Below, piece by piece: positions 26,987-35,963 of a stretch of DNA of 64,000 bases. Origin of the DNA: an uncultured Pelagibacteraceae bacterium (GTDB taxonomy: Bacteria > Pseudomonadota > Alphaproteobacteria > Pelagibacterales > Pelagibacteraceae); assembly GCA_902599955.1 (NCBI GenBank), contig CACKHK010000003.1, forward strand, positions 16,001-80,000. Reading direction: 5' to 3'. Position numbers and translations under genes: made by a program. Positions within the stretch are counted from its first letter, which is position 1, and every line of letters begins with the position of its first letter. The notes beneath the pieces were generated by a model. It saw only the letters and a program-made list of their open reading frames with translations. It searched no databases and was not told where the DNA came from.

Positions 26987-27872
26987 TTAAATTTTCTAAA
27001 TGTATATCAGAATTTTTTCTAAGTAATATCGATAGAAGTTTACCTATTTCTTCTTGTAAGTCTTTTCTTTTTACTACTCTATCAACAAATCCATGCTTCT
27101 CTACAAATTCAGCTGTTTGGAAATCAGAGCTTAATTCCTCTTTAACAGTTGCTTGAATAACTCTTTTGCCAGCAAATGCGATTAAGCATCCAGGTTCTGC
27201 GAGATGTATATCTCCTAACATTGCAAAAGAGGCTGTAATTCCACCAGCTGTTGGATCAGTGAAGCATACGATGTAAGGTAAATTATTATTTTTAAGTTCA
27301 TTTATTGCAAGCGTTGTTCTAGTCATATTTGCTAAAGCTATAGTTGACTCAAACATTCTCTGACCCCCACCACACGGAAAGAATAGGTAAGGAGTTTGAT
27401 TATCAATAGCATGTTGTACCCCGTAAATTATTGCTTCACCCTCTGCTGCACCAACTGATCCACCTATAAAATCAAAATTTATTGCACCTGCTGTAACCTC
27501 AATTCCATTAATTTTACCCTTAGCAATCATTACTGCACAGTTTTGATTTGTTTTCTTTCTAGCTATTTTAAGTCTATCTTTGTAAGATTTTGTATCAACC
27601 CAATTCAATGGATCTTCGGTAGGTATTGGAGACTCTAATATGTGATAAGAATTCTTTCCAAATATTATATCAAATCTTTGTCTACAACTTATTCTATGAT
27701 GCTTCCCGCAAATATTACAAACCCACAAATTATTTTCTAAATCTTTCTTTAAAATTGGTCCTTTGCAACAGCTTGTCCAGTCAGAATTAGCAATATCCTC
27801 CTTTGAGGGTCTTTTCCGAAGCACCTTCTTTATTTTTTCACCAAATTTTATAGCCTTTGTTAACCAATTCAT
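26943..27872 (-). CDS. accD: Acetyl-CoA carboxylase carboxyltransferase subunit beta
   Basis: Beta half of the carboxyltransferase making malonyl-CoA. 309 residues: an N-terminal zinc ribbon (CCKGPILKKDLENNLWVCNI with a second cysteine knuckle CNIC) and the crotonase-like carboxylase core (GAINFDFIGGSVGAAEGEA, FPCGGGQRMFES, DPTAGGITASFAMLGDI, EPGCLIAFAGKRVI). It overlaps trpA by 4 nt. The trpA-accD-folC order is standard in alphaproteobacteria. Its partner accA lies at 50.3 kb. Confidence 0.97.
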   Translation of the reverse strand: MNWLTKAIKFGEKIKKVLRKRPSKEDIANSDWTSCCKGPILKKDLENNLWVCNICGKHHRISCRQRFDIIFGKNSYHILESPIPTEDPLNWVDTKSYKDRLKIARKKTNQNCAVMIAKGKINGIEVTAGAINFDFIGGSVGAAEGEAIIYGVQHAIDNQTPYLFFPCGGGQRMFESTIALANMTRTTLAINELKNNNLPYIVCFTDPTAGGITASFAMLGDIHLAEPGCLIAFAGKRVIQATVKEELSSDFQTAEFVEKHGFVDRVVKRKDLQEEIGKLLSILLRKNSDIHLENLNETSETNIQTREAS

Positions 27873-28669
27873 GATATTTTTTTTCTTAGCTTACTGACCA
27901 TCTTACTTACATTTATGACAGGATTTTGTCTATTGTTTAAACTTCTAGTAATTTCCTTACAAATTTGACTTCCAACTACAAGTCCATCGGTATTTTTAAA
28001 CTTTGATATTGTTTTTTCAGTTATTCCAAAACCAATTACACAATTCTTTTTTGGATCAATTTTTTTAATTTTATTGTAATTAATTAATATTTTTCTTGGT
28101 GAAACTTTGAGTTTTCCACCAGTAGTAGACAACATACTAATATAATAAATCATATTGTGTGAGTCTTTTATGATACTTTTTAATCTTTTTTTTGATGTTG
28201 TTGGGGATATTAATTGAATAAAGTTTATTGAACTTTTTTTGCATTTTTTTGAAAAGATCTTATTTTCCGGCCAAGGCAAATCTACAACAATTAAACCATT
28301 CACACCTGATTTTTTACAGTTCTTTAAAAAATTGTTTTCACCATATTGATAAATCATGTTGTAATACCCCATCAAAATAACTGGTTTTGAATATTTAATT
28401 TTTTTGAAATTTTTAACTATTTTGAATACGTCGTTCATTTTAATTCCATTTTTAATTGCTCTGTAGGCACTAGTTTGAATTTGGCCTCCATCTGCTACGG
28501 GGGTATTATGTGGAACACCTAGCTCTAAAATATCAGCGTAATTAGAAATTGATTTAAGTATTTCTAAAGATTGTTTGTTTGAGCTATCACCAGCAACAGT
28601 ATAAGTTAGTAATGCTGCTCTTCTCTCTTTTTTTAAATTTTGAAATGTTTGTCTAATTGGATTTGACAT
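27869..28669 (-). CDS. trpA: Tryptophan synthase alpha subunit
   Basis: Cleaves indole-3-glycerol phosphate and passes indole to TrpB. 266 residues, TIM barrel: AALLTYTVAGDSS, the catalytic Glu in ADILELGVPHNTPVADG with the Asp in ADG, GLIVVDLPWPE, and GFGITEKTISKF as phosphate-binding site. SMLSTTGGK replaces the more common VTGxRG-like loop wording. The ORF overlaps trpB by 17 nt. Confidence 0.96.
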   Translation of the reverse strand: MSNPIRQTFQNLKKERRAALLTYTVAGDSSNKQSLEILKSISNYADILELGVPHNTPVADGGQIQTSAYRAIKNGIKMNDVFKIVKNFKKIKYSKPVILMGYYNMIYQYGENNFLKNCKKSGVNGLIVVDLPWPENKIFSKKCKKSSINFIQLISPTTSKKRLKSIIKDSHNMIYYISMLSTTGGKLKVSPRKILINYNKIKKIDPKKNCVIGFGITEKTISKFKNTDGLVVGSQICKEITRSLNNRQNPVINVSKMVSKLRKKIS

Positions 28670-29897
28670 ACTTTTTTCCTAATTTTTTCTCTAAAATATT
28701 CTTATCTTTATAAGCATCGCCACAGCTATTTATGACTACAATTGTATCCTTAGATAGTTTTTTTGCTTCTTTAATTGCTACTGAGAATGCATGGCTTGGC
28801 TCAAGAGATGGTCTCAAATTTTCGTACTTTGTAACAGTTTGATAGGCTTTTAATGCCTCTTCATCACTGGCAGCAGTATATCTAGCCCTTTTAGTATCTT
28901 TTAAAAAACAATGTAGAGGAGAAATACCCGGATAGTCAAGCCCAGCTGAAATTGATTCTGTTTCTTCAATTTGACCATCATTATTCTGATTGACATATTG
29001 AGCAGCACCATGAAGTATACCAATTTTAGAACCATAGGTTAATGGAGCCGCATGTCTTTTACTTTTAGCTGGGCCACCTGCTTCAACTCCAATAAACTCA
29101 ACTTGCTTTTTATCATAATCCATAAATTCATTCCAAAACCCAAAACTAGAGGAACCTCCTCCTACACAATTGTATAATTTAAGTTTTTTAGGGACTTCAC
29201 CAAATTCATTTATTAATTGAACCTTAAGCTCTCTAGAAATTTGGCTGGTACTCCATCCACATATACGCACAAAAATTGCAGGACCAACTGTACTCCCAAC
29301 GCACATTGCAGTAGTATCACAATTTGCAACCCAATATCTCATACATTCAGATACTGCATCTACAAGTGTTTGACTTCCTGAATATACTGGAATTACATCT
29401 GCACCATTTTTCTTCATTGCCTTAACATTTGGTTGTTGTCTTTTTATATCCTTTGCTCCCATAAAAATTTTACATTTAAGACCAAATTTTTTAGCAGCCA
29501 TACTTAACATTTTGCCAGCATAACCAGCACCTGTATCTCCGATAATAACTTTTTTTCCAGATCTTCTTGCTAATAAACAATGTACAGTCGCATTGTATAT
29601 CTTGTGGGCCCCTCCATTGGCATCAGATACAACTTTTGACCATATTTGAGCTCCACCAATGTATTTAGTTAAATTATTTAATTTTATGAATCTTGTGGGT
29701 GTTCCAATCCAATCTTTAAAGTACCTATCTCTTTCTTTTATAAATTTTTTATCTCTTTTGAGTTTATTAAATTGAATTTCAAGATCTTCTATGGGTTTTT
29801 TTAGTGTCTCAGGAACAAAATTTCCTCCAAATTTACCACCCCAGAAACCAAGTTTGTCTCCTTGATCTATTACTGGAATTCCTTTTCTAAGTTTCAT
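28653..29897 (-). CDS. trpB: Tryptophan synthase beta subunit
   Basis: PLP enzyme joining indole and serine. 414 residues with FGGNFVPETL at the N-terminus, PLP lysine in GGAHKIYNA, GAGYAGKMLSMAAKKFGL, CVGGGSSSFGFWNEF (phosphate cradle) and SAGLDYPGISPLHCFL. The N-terminal segment RKGIPVIDQGDKLGFWGG is a little longer than the E. coli form, as in other alphaproteobacteria. It overlaps trpF by 4 nt. Confidence 0.97.
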   Translation of the reverse strand: MKLRKGIPVIDQGDKLGFWGGKFGGNFVPETLKKPIEDLEIQFNKLKRDKKFIKERDRYFKDWIGTPTRFIKLNNLTKYIGGAQIWSKVVSDANGGAHKIYNATVHCLLARRSGKKVIIGDTGAGYAGKMLSMAAKKFGLKCKIFMGAKDIKRQQPNVKAMKKNGADVIPVYSGSQTLVDAVSECMRYWVANCDTTAMCVGSTVGPAIFVRICGWSTSQISRELKVQLINEFGEVPKKLKLYNCVGGGSSSFGFWNEFMDYDKKQVEFIGVEAGGPAKSKRHAAPLTYGSKIGILHGAAQYVNQNNDGQIEETESISAGLDYPGISPLHCFLKDTKRARYTAASDEEALKAYQTVTKYENLRPSLEPSHAFSVAIKEAKKLSKDTIVVINSCGDAYKDKNILEKKLGKKYVKSN

Positions 29898-30508
29898 AAA
29901 ATTGTTAAATTTAGTAGTTTGTTGATTTTTTCAATATCTTTCTTACCCTCTTCATTCTCTAATGAACCGCTTAAGTCAATAAAAAAATCTTTATTTTTAA
30001 AACTAGAAATATCATCTATTTTTATATTTCCAGCAATCATTTTGTTTATAGAATTTGGTAATGAATTTAATAAGTCATGATTAAAGCCTATTGATTTTTC
30101 ATAACCCTTTCCGTCAAAAAGAAAAATGTCTGAAATACCGATATAATTTTGATATTTTTCAACATCAATTTGATTAGTGATTGTAAAAGCTGATATAATT
30201 TTAATATTATATTTTTCTTTAATATTCTGAGTTCTTTCAGGTCCTACGTCATATAATTGATAAAAATCAAAATTTAAATTTTTAATATTATCTAATTCTT
30301 TATCACTAGGATTAACAAGTACAGATACGTAGCTTGTTTTTTTTTTATTTGTACTTAATAATTTTTTTAAATTTTCATGATTTACGTATCTTTTACTTTT
30401 TTTATAATTAGTAATAAAACCAATAAATTTTGCAGGATATTGATGGTTTAAAATAAAGTTTAAAGTCTCAAAATCAGAGACCCCGCAAATTTTTATTCCC
30501 TTGATCAT
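29894..30508 (-). CDS. trpF: Phosphoribosylanthranilate isomerase
   Basis: Amadori isomerase of tryptophan synthesis. 204 residues: KGIKICGVSDFETLNFIL carries the catalytic cysteine (KICG), FIGFI and YVSVLVNPSD follow, and the catalytic Asp falls in LFDGKG. AGNIKIDDIS and DLSGSLENEEGKKDIEKIN form the C-terminal phosphate site. The sequence is more divergent than trpA/trpB, but position and motifs are convincing. It abuts pyrF with a one-base overlap. Confidence 0.93.
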   Translation of the reverse strand: MIKGIKICGVSDFETLNFILNHQYPAKFIGFITNYKKSKRYVNHENLKKLLSTNKKKTSYVSVLVNPSDKELDNIKNLNFDFYQLYDVGPERTQNIKEKYNIKIISAFTITNQIDVEKYQNYIGISDIFLFDGKGYEKSIGFNHDLLNSLPNSINKMIAGNIKIDDISSFKNKDFFIDLSGSLENEEGKKDIEKINKLLNLTIL

Positions 30509-31179
30509 TATTTTAAGTGATTAATTAAACTTTGGAGATTATTTTTAATATTACCTTTTGTAATCGGTCTTCCTAATACTAGCCAATCAGAACCATTTTG
30601 GAATGCTTCTTTTGGAGTTAGAACTCTTTTTTGATCATTTGATTTTGATTTAAATCTTATACCAGGCGTAATTATTTCTTTTTTAAATATTTTCTTAACA
30701 ATATTTACTTCTTTAGGACTACATACAATAGCATCTAATTTTGCTTTATTCGCCAACCTCGCCTGTTGGAGAACTATTTTTTTAACATTTTTGTCAAATC
30801 CAATCTCTTTCAAAGATTTATCATCTAGAGAGGTTAAAACTGTTACTCCTATTAGCTTTGTTTTTCCACAGACTTTTTTAGCAGCTTTTAATGCCTCTAG
30901 ACCAGAACTTATATGAATTGTTAAATAATTAAATTTTAAGTCTTTAACAGCTATTATCGCTGATGCACAAGTATTTGGAATATCTGCGAATTTATAATCT
31001 CCAAAAGTAGTTACATTTTTTAACTTTGATATATAATCTCTTCCTTTTTTAGAGTTAAGAAATTCCAAACCAAATTTATAGCCTATTCTTAATTTTGAAT
31101 TTTTTGTTTTTTTTATTATCTCTTTAACTTTATTTATGTGTTTAGTATCACAAGCAATAAAAATTTTATTTCTTCTCAT
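30508..31179 (-). CDS. pyrF: Orotidine 5'-phosphate decarboxylase
   Basis: Final step of UMP synthesis. 223 residues; the N-terminus RRNKIFIACDTKHI supplies the first Asp, the catalytic block is FGDYKFADIPNTCASAI (a Tyr-Lys variant of the DxKxxD array), and the phosphate-binding end is PGIRFKS plus DWLVLGRPITKG. The usual DLKLHDIPNT is here DYKFADIPNT, so Leu becomes Tyr and the histidine becomes Ala while the Lys and both Asp are kept. It overlaps ihfB by 14 nt. Confidence 0.93.
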   Translation of the reverse strand: MRRNKIFIACDTKHINKVKEIIKKTKNSKLRIGYKFGLEFLNSKKGRDYISKLKNVTTFGDYKFADIPNTCASAIIAVKDLKFNYLTIHISSGLEALKAAKKVCGKTKLIGVTVLTSLDDKSLKEIGFDKNVKKIVLQQARLANKAKLDAIVCSPKEVNIVKKIFKKEIITPGIRFKSKSNDQKRVLTPKEAFQNGSDWLVLGRPITKGNIKNNLQSLINHLK

Positions 31180-31456
31180 TTATAATTTTAGACCACTCTT
31201 TAGATGTTTTAAACAATATTGTTTTTTTTTCAGGGGTATTTACTTTTTCATTAGTTTTTGGATTTCTTGATATTCTTGCTTTTTGAGTTCTTGGCTCTAT
31301 TGTGAATACATCTCTCAATTCAACTCTCTCACCTCTTTTTAAAGACTCCTTAATTTCATAAACCATAATATCAAATAGTTTGATAAGATCTTTTTTAAGA
31401 AAATTCGGGTAGTTATTTGATAGTTCTTTTATTAAATCTGACTTTACAAATGACAA
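31166..31456 (-). CDS. ihfB: Integration host factor beta subunit (HU/IHF family)
   Basis: A 96-residue DNA-bending protein: VKSDLIKELSNNYPNFLKKD, RGERVELRDVFTIEPR and the beta-arm sequence ARISRNPKTNEKVNTPEKKT with the tip proline. Location next to rpsA is the classical site of ihfB in proteobacteria and supports IHF-beta over HU. It lies 2 nt downstream of rpsA. Confidence 0.92.
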   Translation of the reverse strand: MSFVKSDLIKELSNNYPNFLKKDLIKLFDIMVYEIKESLKRGERVELRDVFTIEPRTQKARISRNPKTNEKVNTPEKKTILFKTSKEWSKIINEKK

Positions 31457-31458
31457 CT

Positions 31459-33201
31459 TTACTCAGGATCCTTTTTATTTTTTTTATCATCTAATTTCTC
31501 TGAAAGTGATGAGAATGGAAGATTTTTTCCACTTAATGGGCTAGAGTGCTCTTTTATAGCTTTTGCATTCATTATTTCTTCAAGCAATTTAATACTTAAT
31601 GTTACTTTTCTTTTTTCAAAATTAAGCTCAGCTATTGCGGCATCGATTCTTTCTCCTCCAACGAAACGAGACGGTCTTGCGTCAGTCGCGCTCATAGCTA
31701 TCTGAGGTTTTTTTATCAAGGTTTCAATATCACATCCTTCAGGCTTTACAACTAACCCTTTATTATCTGATGAAATAACCTTCACTGTAATTGCATCATT
31801 AATTTTTTTATCTTTGTACCAATCAAATGGGTCTTTTTGAAGTTGCTTTAAACCCACTCTTACTTTTTGTTCTGATTTTTTAATCTCTAAAACTCTTACT
31901 TTTAATTTATCTCCTTTTTTATAATTTTTAAGTTCTTCCTCAGGGTTTCCTGTAAAAGAAAGATCATTTGAGTGTAAAAATCCATCAATCTCAAAATCTG
32001 CTAATTTTAAATAAAGAGCGTATTCATTTGTGTTGCTTACTACCCCATCAATATCAGAACCCACAGGATAATCTTTCTCTAATTTTGAATAAGGATTTTC
32101 TTGAGTAAGTCTGTGTGATATTGCAACTCTTCTTTTTTCCTTATCAATTTCTGTAATTACACAATCTATTTGATCACCGACGTTAAATATTTTTTTTGGT
32201 GATATATTTTTTTTATTCCAACTTATTTCACTGCTGTGCAGAAGTGTACTTAACCCTGGTTCTAACTCACAGAAACATCCATAGTCAGTAATTTTTACAA
32301 CTTTTACTTTGTATTTATTTCCTATTTGATAATTCGAAATATGCTCAAATGGATCAGGTGATAATTGTTTTATAGAGCAACCAACTTGTAATTTTTCCAT
32401 ATCAATCGAAATAACTTTCAGGTCATGTTTTTCACCAATGTTAAATATTTCATCAGGGTGATTTACTCTACTGTAGCTAATCTCTTGTAGATGGCAGAGT
32501 GTATCTATTGTGCCCTCGGGTGTGTTAACTTCAAAAAAGCAACCAAATGATGAGTAACCTTTTACCACCGCATTTTTGATAATATCTCCAACCTTAAACT
32601 TCTCTATGATTTTTACCTTGTCCTCTTTTTTACTTGATGAGACTACTTGTCTCCTAGAAACAACGCTATTACCTCTAACCATATCAAGTTTAATGAGAGC
32701 AAATTTTTGTTCAACACCAATTAAATGGTCGATACTTTTGATCGGTTTATCTGAGATTTGTGAACCAGGACAAAACATAAGAGAACCAGTCTCAACATGC
32801 TCAACTATGACTCCACCTTTGGTTTTTTGGGTAATTTTTCCATTTATAAGTTCATTTTTTTCATAACACTCAACTAATTTATTCCATCCTTTAATTTTTT
32901 GAGCCTTTTGAGCCGAAACTACAACATCGCCATTTTTATCCTCTATTTTTTCAAGTAATACAGATATAGTCGAACCCTCTTTAAGATCTTCGCTCATTCC
33001 CATTAATTTAATTTCATTAACGTCAATAACCGGTTCACTTTTTAAACCGGCAATAAACAAAAAAACATATTTACTAGTAATTTTTGTTACTTTACCTTCA
33101 ATTATTTTACCTTCTTCAATCTTATTTTTCGATAATTGGCTATTTAATAATTTTTCAAATTGTTTACTTGCAGGCGACGATAGATCTTTAAAAATTTCCA
33201 T
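31459..33201 (-). CDS. rpsA: 30S ribosomal protein S1
   Basis: 580 residues made of about six S1/OB repeats (for example EGSTISVLLEKIEDKNGDVV, NAVVKGYSSFGCFFEV, YKVKVVKITDYGCFCELEPG, DIDGVVSNTNEYALYLKL). S1 brings mRNA to the 30S subunit; it matters here because most genes in the window lack a clear Shine-Dalgarno sequence. The C-terminus is lysine/aspartate-rich. It follows cmk with a one-base overlap, the widespread cmk-rpsA-ihfB order. Confidence 0.96.
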   Translation of the reverse strand: MEIFKDLSSPASKQFEKLLNSQLSKNKIEEGKIIEGKVTKITSKYVFLFIAGLKSEPVIDVNEIKLMGMSEDLKEGSTISVLLEKIEDKNGDVVVSAQKAQKIKGWNKLVECYEKNELINGKITQKTKGGVIVEHVETGSLMFCPGSQISDKPIKSIDHLIGVEQKFALIKLDMVRGNSVVSRRQVVSSSKKEDKVKIIEKFKVGDIIKNAVVKGYSSFGCFFEVNTPEGTIDTLCHLQEISYSRVNHPDEIFNIGEKHDLKVISIDMEKLQVGCSIKQLSPDPFEHISNYQIGNKYKVKVVKITDYGCFCELEPGLSTLLHSSEISWNKKNISPKKIFNVGDQIDCVITEIDKEKRRVAISHRLTQENPYSKLEKDYPVGSDIDGVVSNTNEYALYLKLADFEIDGFLHSNDLSFTGNPEEELKNYKKGDKLKVRVLEIKKSEQKVRVGLKQLQKDPFDWYKDKKINDAITVKVISSDNKGLVVKPEGCDIETLIKKPQIAMSATDARPSRFVGGERIDAAIAELNFEKRKVTLSIKLLEEIMNAKAIKEHSSPLSGKNLPFSSLSEKLDDKKNKKDPE

Positions 33202-33857
33202 TAATAATTTAATTTTTTGTCCATAATAGCTTTAATTTTTTCAAAGCACGCCTTCTTACTTAATTTAGTTGTATTAATCAAGATAGAATCTTTGGTTTTT
33301 TTGAGTGGTCCATATTTTCTTTTTTTATCAGATTCATCCCTATTTTTCAGGCTTTTAAGTACTTCTTTATATGTAATTTTCTTGTTTAGTTTTCGATATT
33401 CCTCAAAACGTCTTTTTGCTCTCACATCAATTCTAGCAGTTATATAAAATTTAAACATTGCATCTTTTACTTGTACAGTAATTATATCTCTACCATCTAA
33501 AATAGAACCATTATATTTTTTTGGAGGGTTGTACGCACATCCTTGTTGAAATTCATGAACTATATTTCTGATTTTTATATCTTTGGCTATTTCAGATGCT
33601 GAAATTGCAACTTCATTTGTTAATAAAGATTTTTTCTTTAAATAATCTAATTTTATTTTTTTTATCTTTTGTTTTATGAAACTATATGTAAATTTTTTTT
33701 TATTTTCTAATTTTAGTTTTCCAATATATCTATAAATTTTTCCAGTATCTAAATAAAATAAATTGTATCTTTTAGATATTAATTTTGCCTGTGTCCCTGC
33801 ACCTGCTGCTGCTGGTGAGTCAATTGCAACAGTTATTATATCCTTCCTTTTTTTCAA
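33201..33857 (-). CDS. cmk: Cytidylate kinase with altered P-loop
   Basis: Phosphorylates CMP and dCMP. 218 residues with IAVDxPAAxGxGT-like N-terminus, FYLDTGKIYRY, LDGRDIITVQVKDAMFKFYI, RAKRRFEEYR and NRDESDKKRKYGPL, all in family order. The nucleotide loop reads DSPAAAGAGTQAK: the Walker A lysine of the usual SGKGT is alanine (codon GCA, checked in the DNA). LDTGKIYR replaces LDTGAMYR. Gene context (aroA-cmk-rpsA) is standard, so this is surely the cmk gene; how it handles ATP without that lysine is open. Confidence 0.92.
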   Translation of the reverse strand: MKKRKDIITVAIDSPAAAGAGTQAKLISKRYNLFYLDTGKIYRYIGKLKLENKKKFTYSFIKQKIKKIKLDYLKKKSLLTNEVAISASEIAKDIKIRNIVHEFQQGCAYNPPKKYNGSILDGRDIITVQVKDAMFKFYITARIDVRAKRRFEEYRKLNKKITYKEVLKSLKNRDESDKKRKYGPLKKTKDSILINTTKLSKKACFEKIKAIMDKKLNY

Positions 33858-35179
33858 TTTATCTTAGCTCCAATCATTCTTAAAGTTTTTAAAAAATCCG
33901 GAAAAGAAGTATTTATAGAGTCCTTATCATTTATTTTCCATTTTCCGCCTAATGTTAATGCCGTAATACAACATAAAAAAAAAATTCTATGATCTTTTAG
34001 AAAATTTTTCATTTCAAATTTTTTTGACAAAGTTAAATTTGGATTACCATGAATATTAATATCATTTTTAAATCTATCTACTTTAATACCGATTAATTTT
34101 AAAAACTTTATTGCTAAATCTAATCTTTTTGACTCTTTCTTGTTCATTTCACCCAAGTCTTTAAACCTTGATATTCCATTTGCTTTTGCAGCCACTAGAA
34201 AAATTATTAAAAATTCATCAATTGCTGAACTATTCAACCTTGAGGGACAATTTATTGCGCTTAATTTTTTTTTACTTTTTACGTGTATATCAGCTATTTC
34301 TTCACCATTATAAATTTTTTTTTTTTTAAGTCTTATTTCAGCTCCCATCATATTTAATATAGAAATGATACCTATTCTACTTTTGTTAACATTAACTTTT
34401 TCAATAACAATACTAGAATTATTTGATAACAGAGTTAAAACTATAAAAAAAGATGCTGAGCTTATATCTCCTGGAACTTCATACTTAAAACTTTTAAATT
34501 GTTTAAGACCCTCAACTGATATTTTTTCATATCCAGATTTTTTTATAACTTTTATTGGATAATTTAAAAATTTTAAGAATAGTTCAGTGTGATTTCTGGA
34601 TATTTTTGAATTAATTTGCGTAATTCCAGGAGTATTTAAGGCGCTAAATATTATACAAGTTTTTACTTGGGCACTTCCAATATTTTCATTATATTTAATA
34701 GGTCTTAAAAACTCAGTTCCCTGTATTTTAAGTGGTAATAAATTATTCCTGCTATCGATGTTTACTCCAAAAAGTCTTAAAGGTTTTATGACTCTAGAAA
34801 AATCTCTTTTTGATAAACTTTTGTCACCGACTAATTTTACTTTAGAATTCGATTTGACCAATAAGCCAAGTATTAATCTAGCGAGAGTACCAGAGTTACC
34901 TGCATTTAATACAGTTTTATTTTTAATTTTGAAGCCATTTAGGCCATAACCTTTGATATAATAAGCTTTTCCAATTTTTGAATAATCAATACCAAGTTTC
35001 TTTATAACCTTCAAAGAATTTAGTACGTCTTCTGACTCAAGTAAGTTAGTGATTTTTGATGTTCCTACTGCTTGAGAGGCTAGAAGCACTGATCTTATCG
35101 AAATACTTTTGTCTGCACTTACTTGAATTTTTTTATTAAAATCATTTAATGTATTTTTTATTAAAATATGATTAGCCAT
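33854..35179 (-). CDS. aroA: 3-phosphoshikimate 1-carboxyvinyltransferase (EPSP synthase)
   Basis: Sixth shikimate-pathway step. 441 residues in the same fold as MurA: KIQVSADKSISIRSVLLASQ (substrate Lys and Ser), LNAGNSGTLARLILGLL (the NAGTxxR motif with Ser for Thr), SKRDFSRVIKPLRLFG (PEP arginine), the middle VPGDISSASFFIV and the late DHRIFFLCCITALTLGG. The NxGNSGT pattern resembles class II-like enzymes, with possible reduced glyphosate sensitivity; that is an inference. It overlaps cmk by 4 nt. Confidence 0.95.
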   Translation of the reverse strand: MANHILIKNTLNDFNKKIQVSADKSISIRSVLLASQAVGTSKITNLLESEDVLNSLKVIKKLGIDYSKIGKAYYIKGYGLNGFKIKNKTVLNAGNSGTLARLILGLLVKSNSKVKLVGDKSLSKRDFSRVIKPLRLFGVNIDSRNNLLPLKIQGTEFLRPIKYNENIGSAQVKTCIIFSALNTPGITQINSKISRNHTELFLKFLNYPIKVIKKSGYEKISVEGLKQFKSFKYEVPGDISSASFFIVLTLLSNNSSIVIEKVNVNKSRIGIISILNMMGAEIRLKKKKIYNGEEIADIHVKSKKKLSAINCPSRLNSSAIDEFLIIFLVAAKANGISRFKDLGEMNKKESKRLDLAIKFLKLIGIKVDRFKNDINIHGNPNLTLSKKFEMKNFLKDHRIFFLCCITALTLGGKWKINDKDSINTSFPDFLKTLRMIGAKIN

Positions 35180-35186
35180 GGATGAA

Positions 35187-35963
35187 TTAATTTATTTTAA
35201 ATTCATCACCGAAGTATGCAGATTTAGCATTTGAGTCTTTTATAATTTCTTTAGGACTTCCAGATGCAATAATCTTGCCATTTGATAAAACAATTGCTCT
35301 ATCTACACAGCTCAATAAATCTCTTGCTTGATGATCACAGACAACTACGGTTATTTTTTCAAGCGACTGAAGATTTACAATTATTTCCTGTAGCATTTTA
35401 ATTGTTAATATATCTAAAGCTGCAAATGGTTCATCTAGAAGTAAAATTTTTGGATCATTAATTAATGCCATGGCTATTACAAGTTTCTTTTTTTGTCCAC
35501 CTGATAAATGTTTAGCTTTAATTTTCAGTAAAGGATCAAATTCAAATTGAGAAACAATTTTTTCAATTTTTGCCTTTCTTAAATCTTTATCTTTTATGTG
35601 GATTTCACCTACAAGTATTAAATTTTCAATTAAATTTAAATCTTGAATAAAACCCCCATATTGCGGGACATATCCCAGTTTAAACTTTGTTGCCCTTTCA
35701 TAAATTGGAATATTTGTGCAATCCTCTCCATTAATTAAAACTTTGCCGTAGCTAGGGTCTCTTAACCCTGTAATAATATGAAAAATTGTTGATTTTCCAA
35801 CACCATTGGGTCCAAGCATTCCCAAAACTTCTTGCTTGTTAATTTTTAAATTTAAATTATTTAATATTTCCCTTTTATTATAAAACATTGAAATTTTGTT
35901 TAATTCCAACAAAGTTTGTTTTTCTTTAAAACTTTTAATCCTGAATTTTTTTATTAACGCCAT
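35187..35963 (-). CDS. lptB: LPS export ABC transporter ATP-binding protein
   Basis: ATPase that powers lipopolysaccharide transport from inner to outer membrane. 258 residues: Walker A GPNGVGKST, Q-loop GYVPQYGGFIQDLN, signature LSGGQKKK, Walker B KILLLDEPFAALD and H-loop VVCDHQ. The GxxPQ plus DHQARDLLSCVDRAIVL context is LptB-like. It begins one base into the end of the LptC-like gene, with no lptA between them. Confidence 0.93.
   Translation of the reverse strand: MALIKKFRIKSFKEKQTLLELNKISMFYNKREILNNLNLKINKQEVLGMLGPNGVGKSTIFHIITGLRDPSYGKVLINGEDCTNIPIYERATKFKLGYVPQYGGFIQDLNLIENLILVGEIHIKDKDLRKAKIEKIVSQFEFDPLLKIKAKHLSGGQKKKLVIAMALINDPKILLLDEPFAALDILTIKMLQEIIVNLQSLEKITVVVCDHQARDLLSCVDRAIVLSNGKIIASGSPKEIIKDSNAKSAYFGDEFKIN

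Noticed and set aside
32576-32866. 96-aa forward ORF
   Set aside because: Antisense to rpsA S1 repeats; no independent support.
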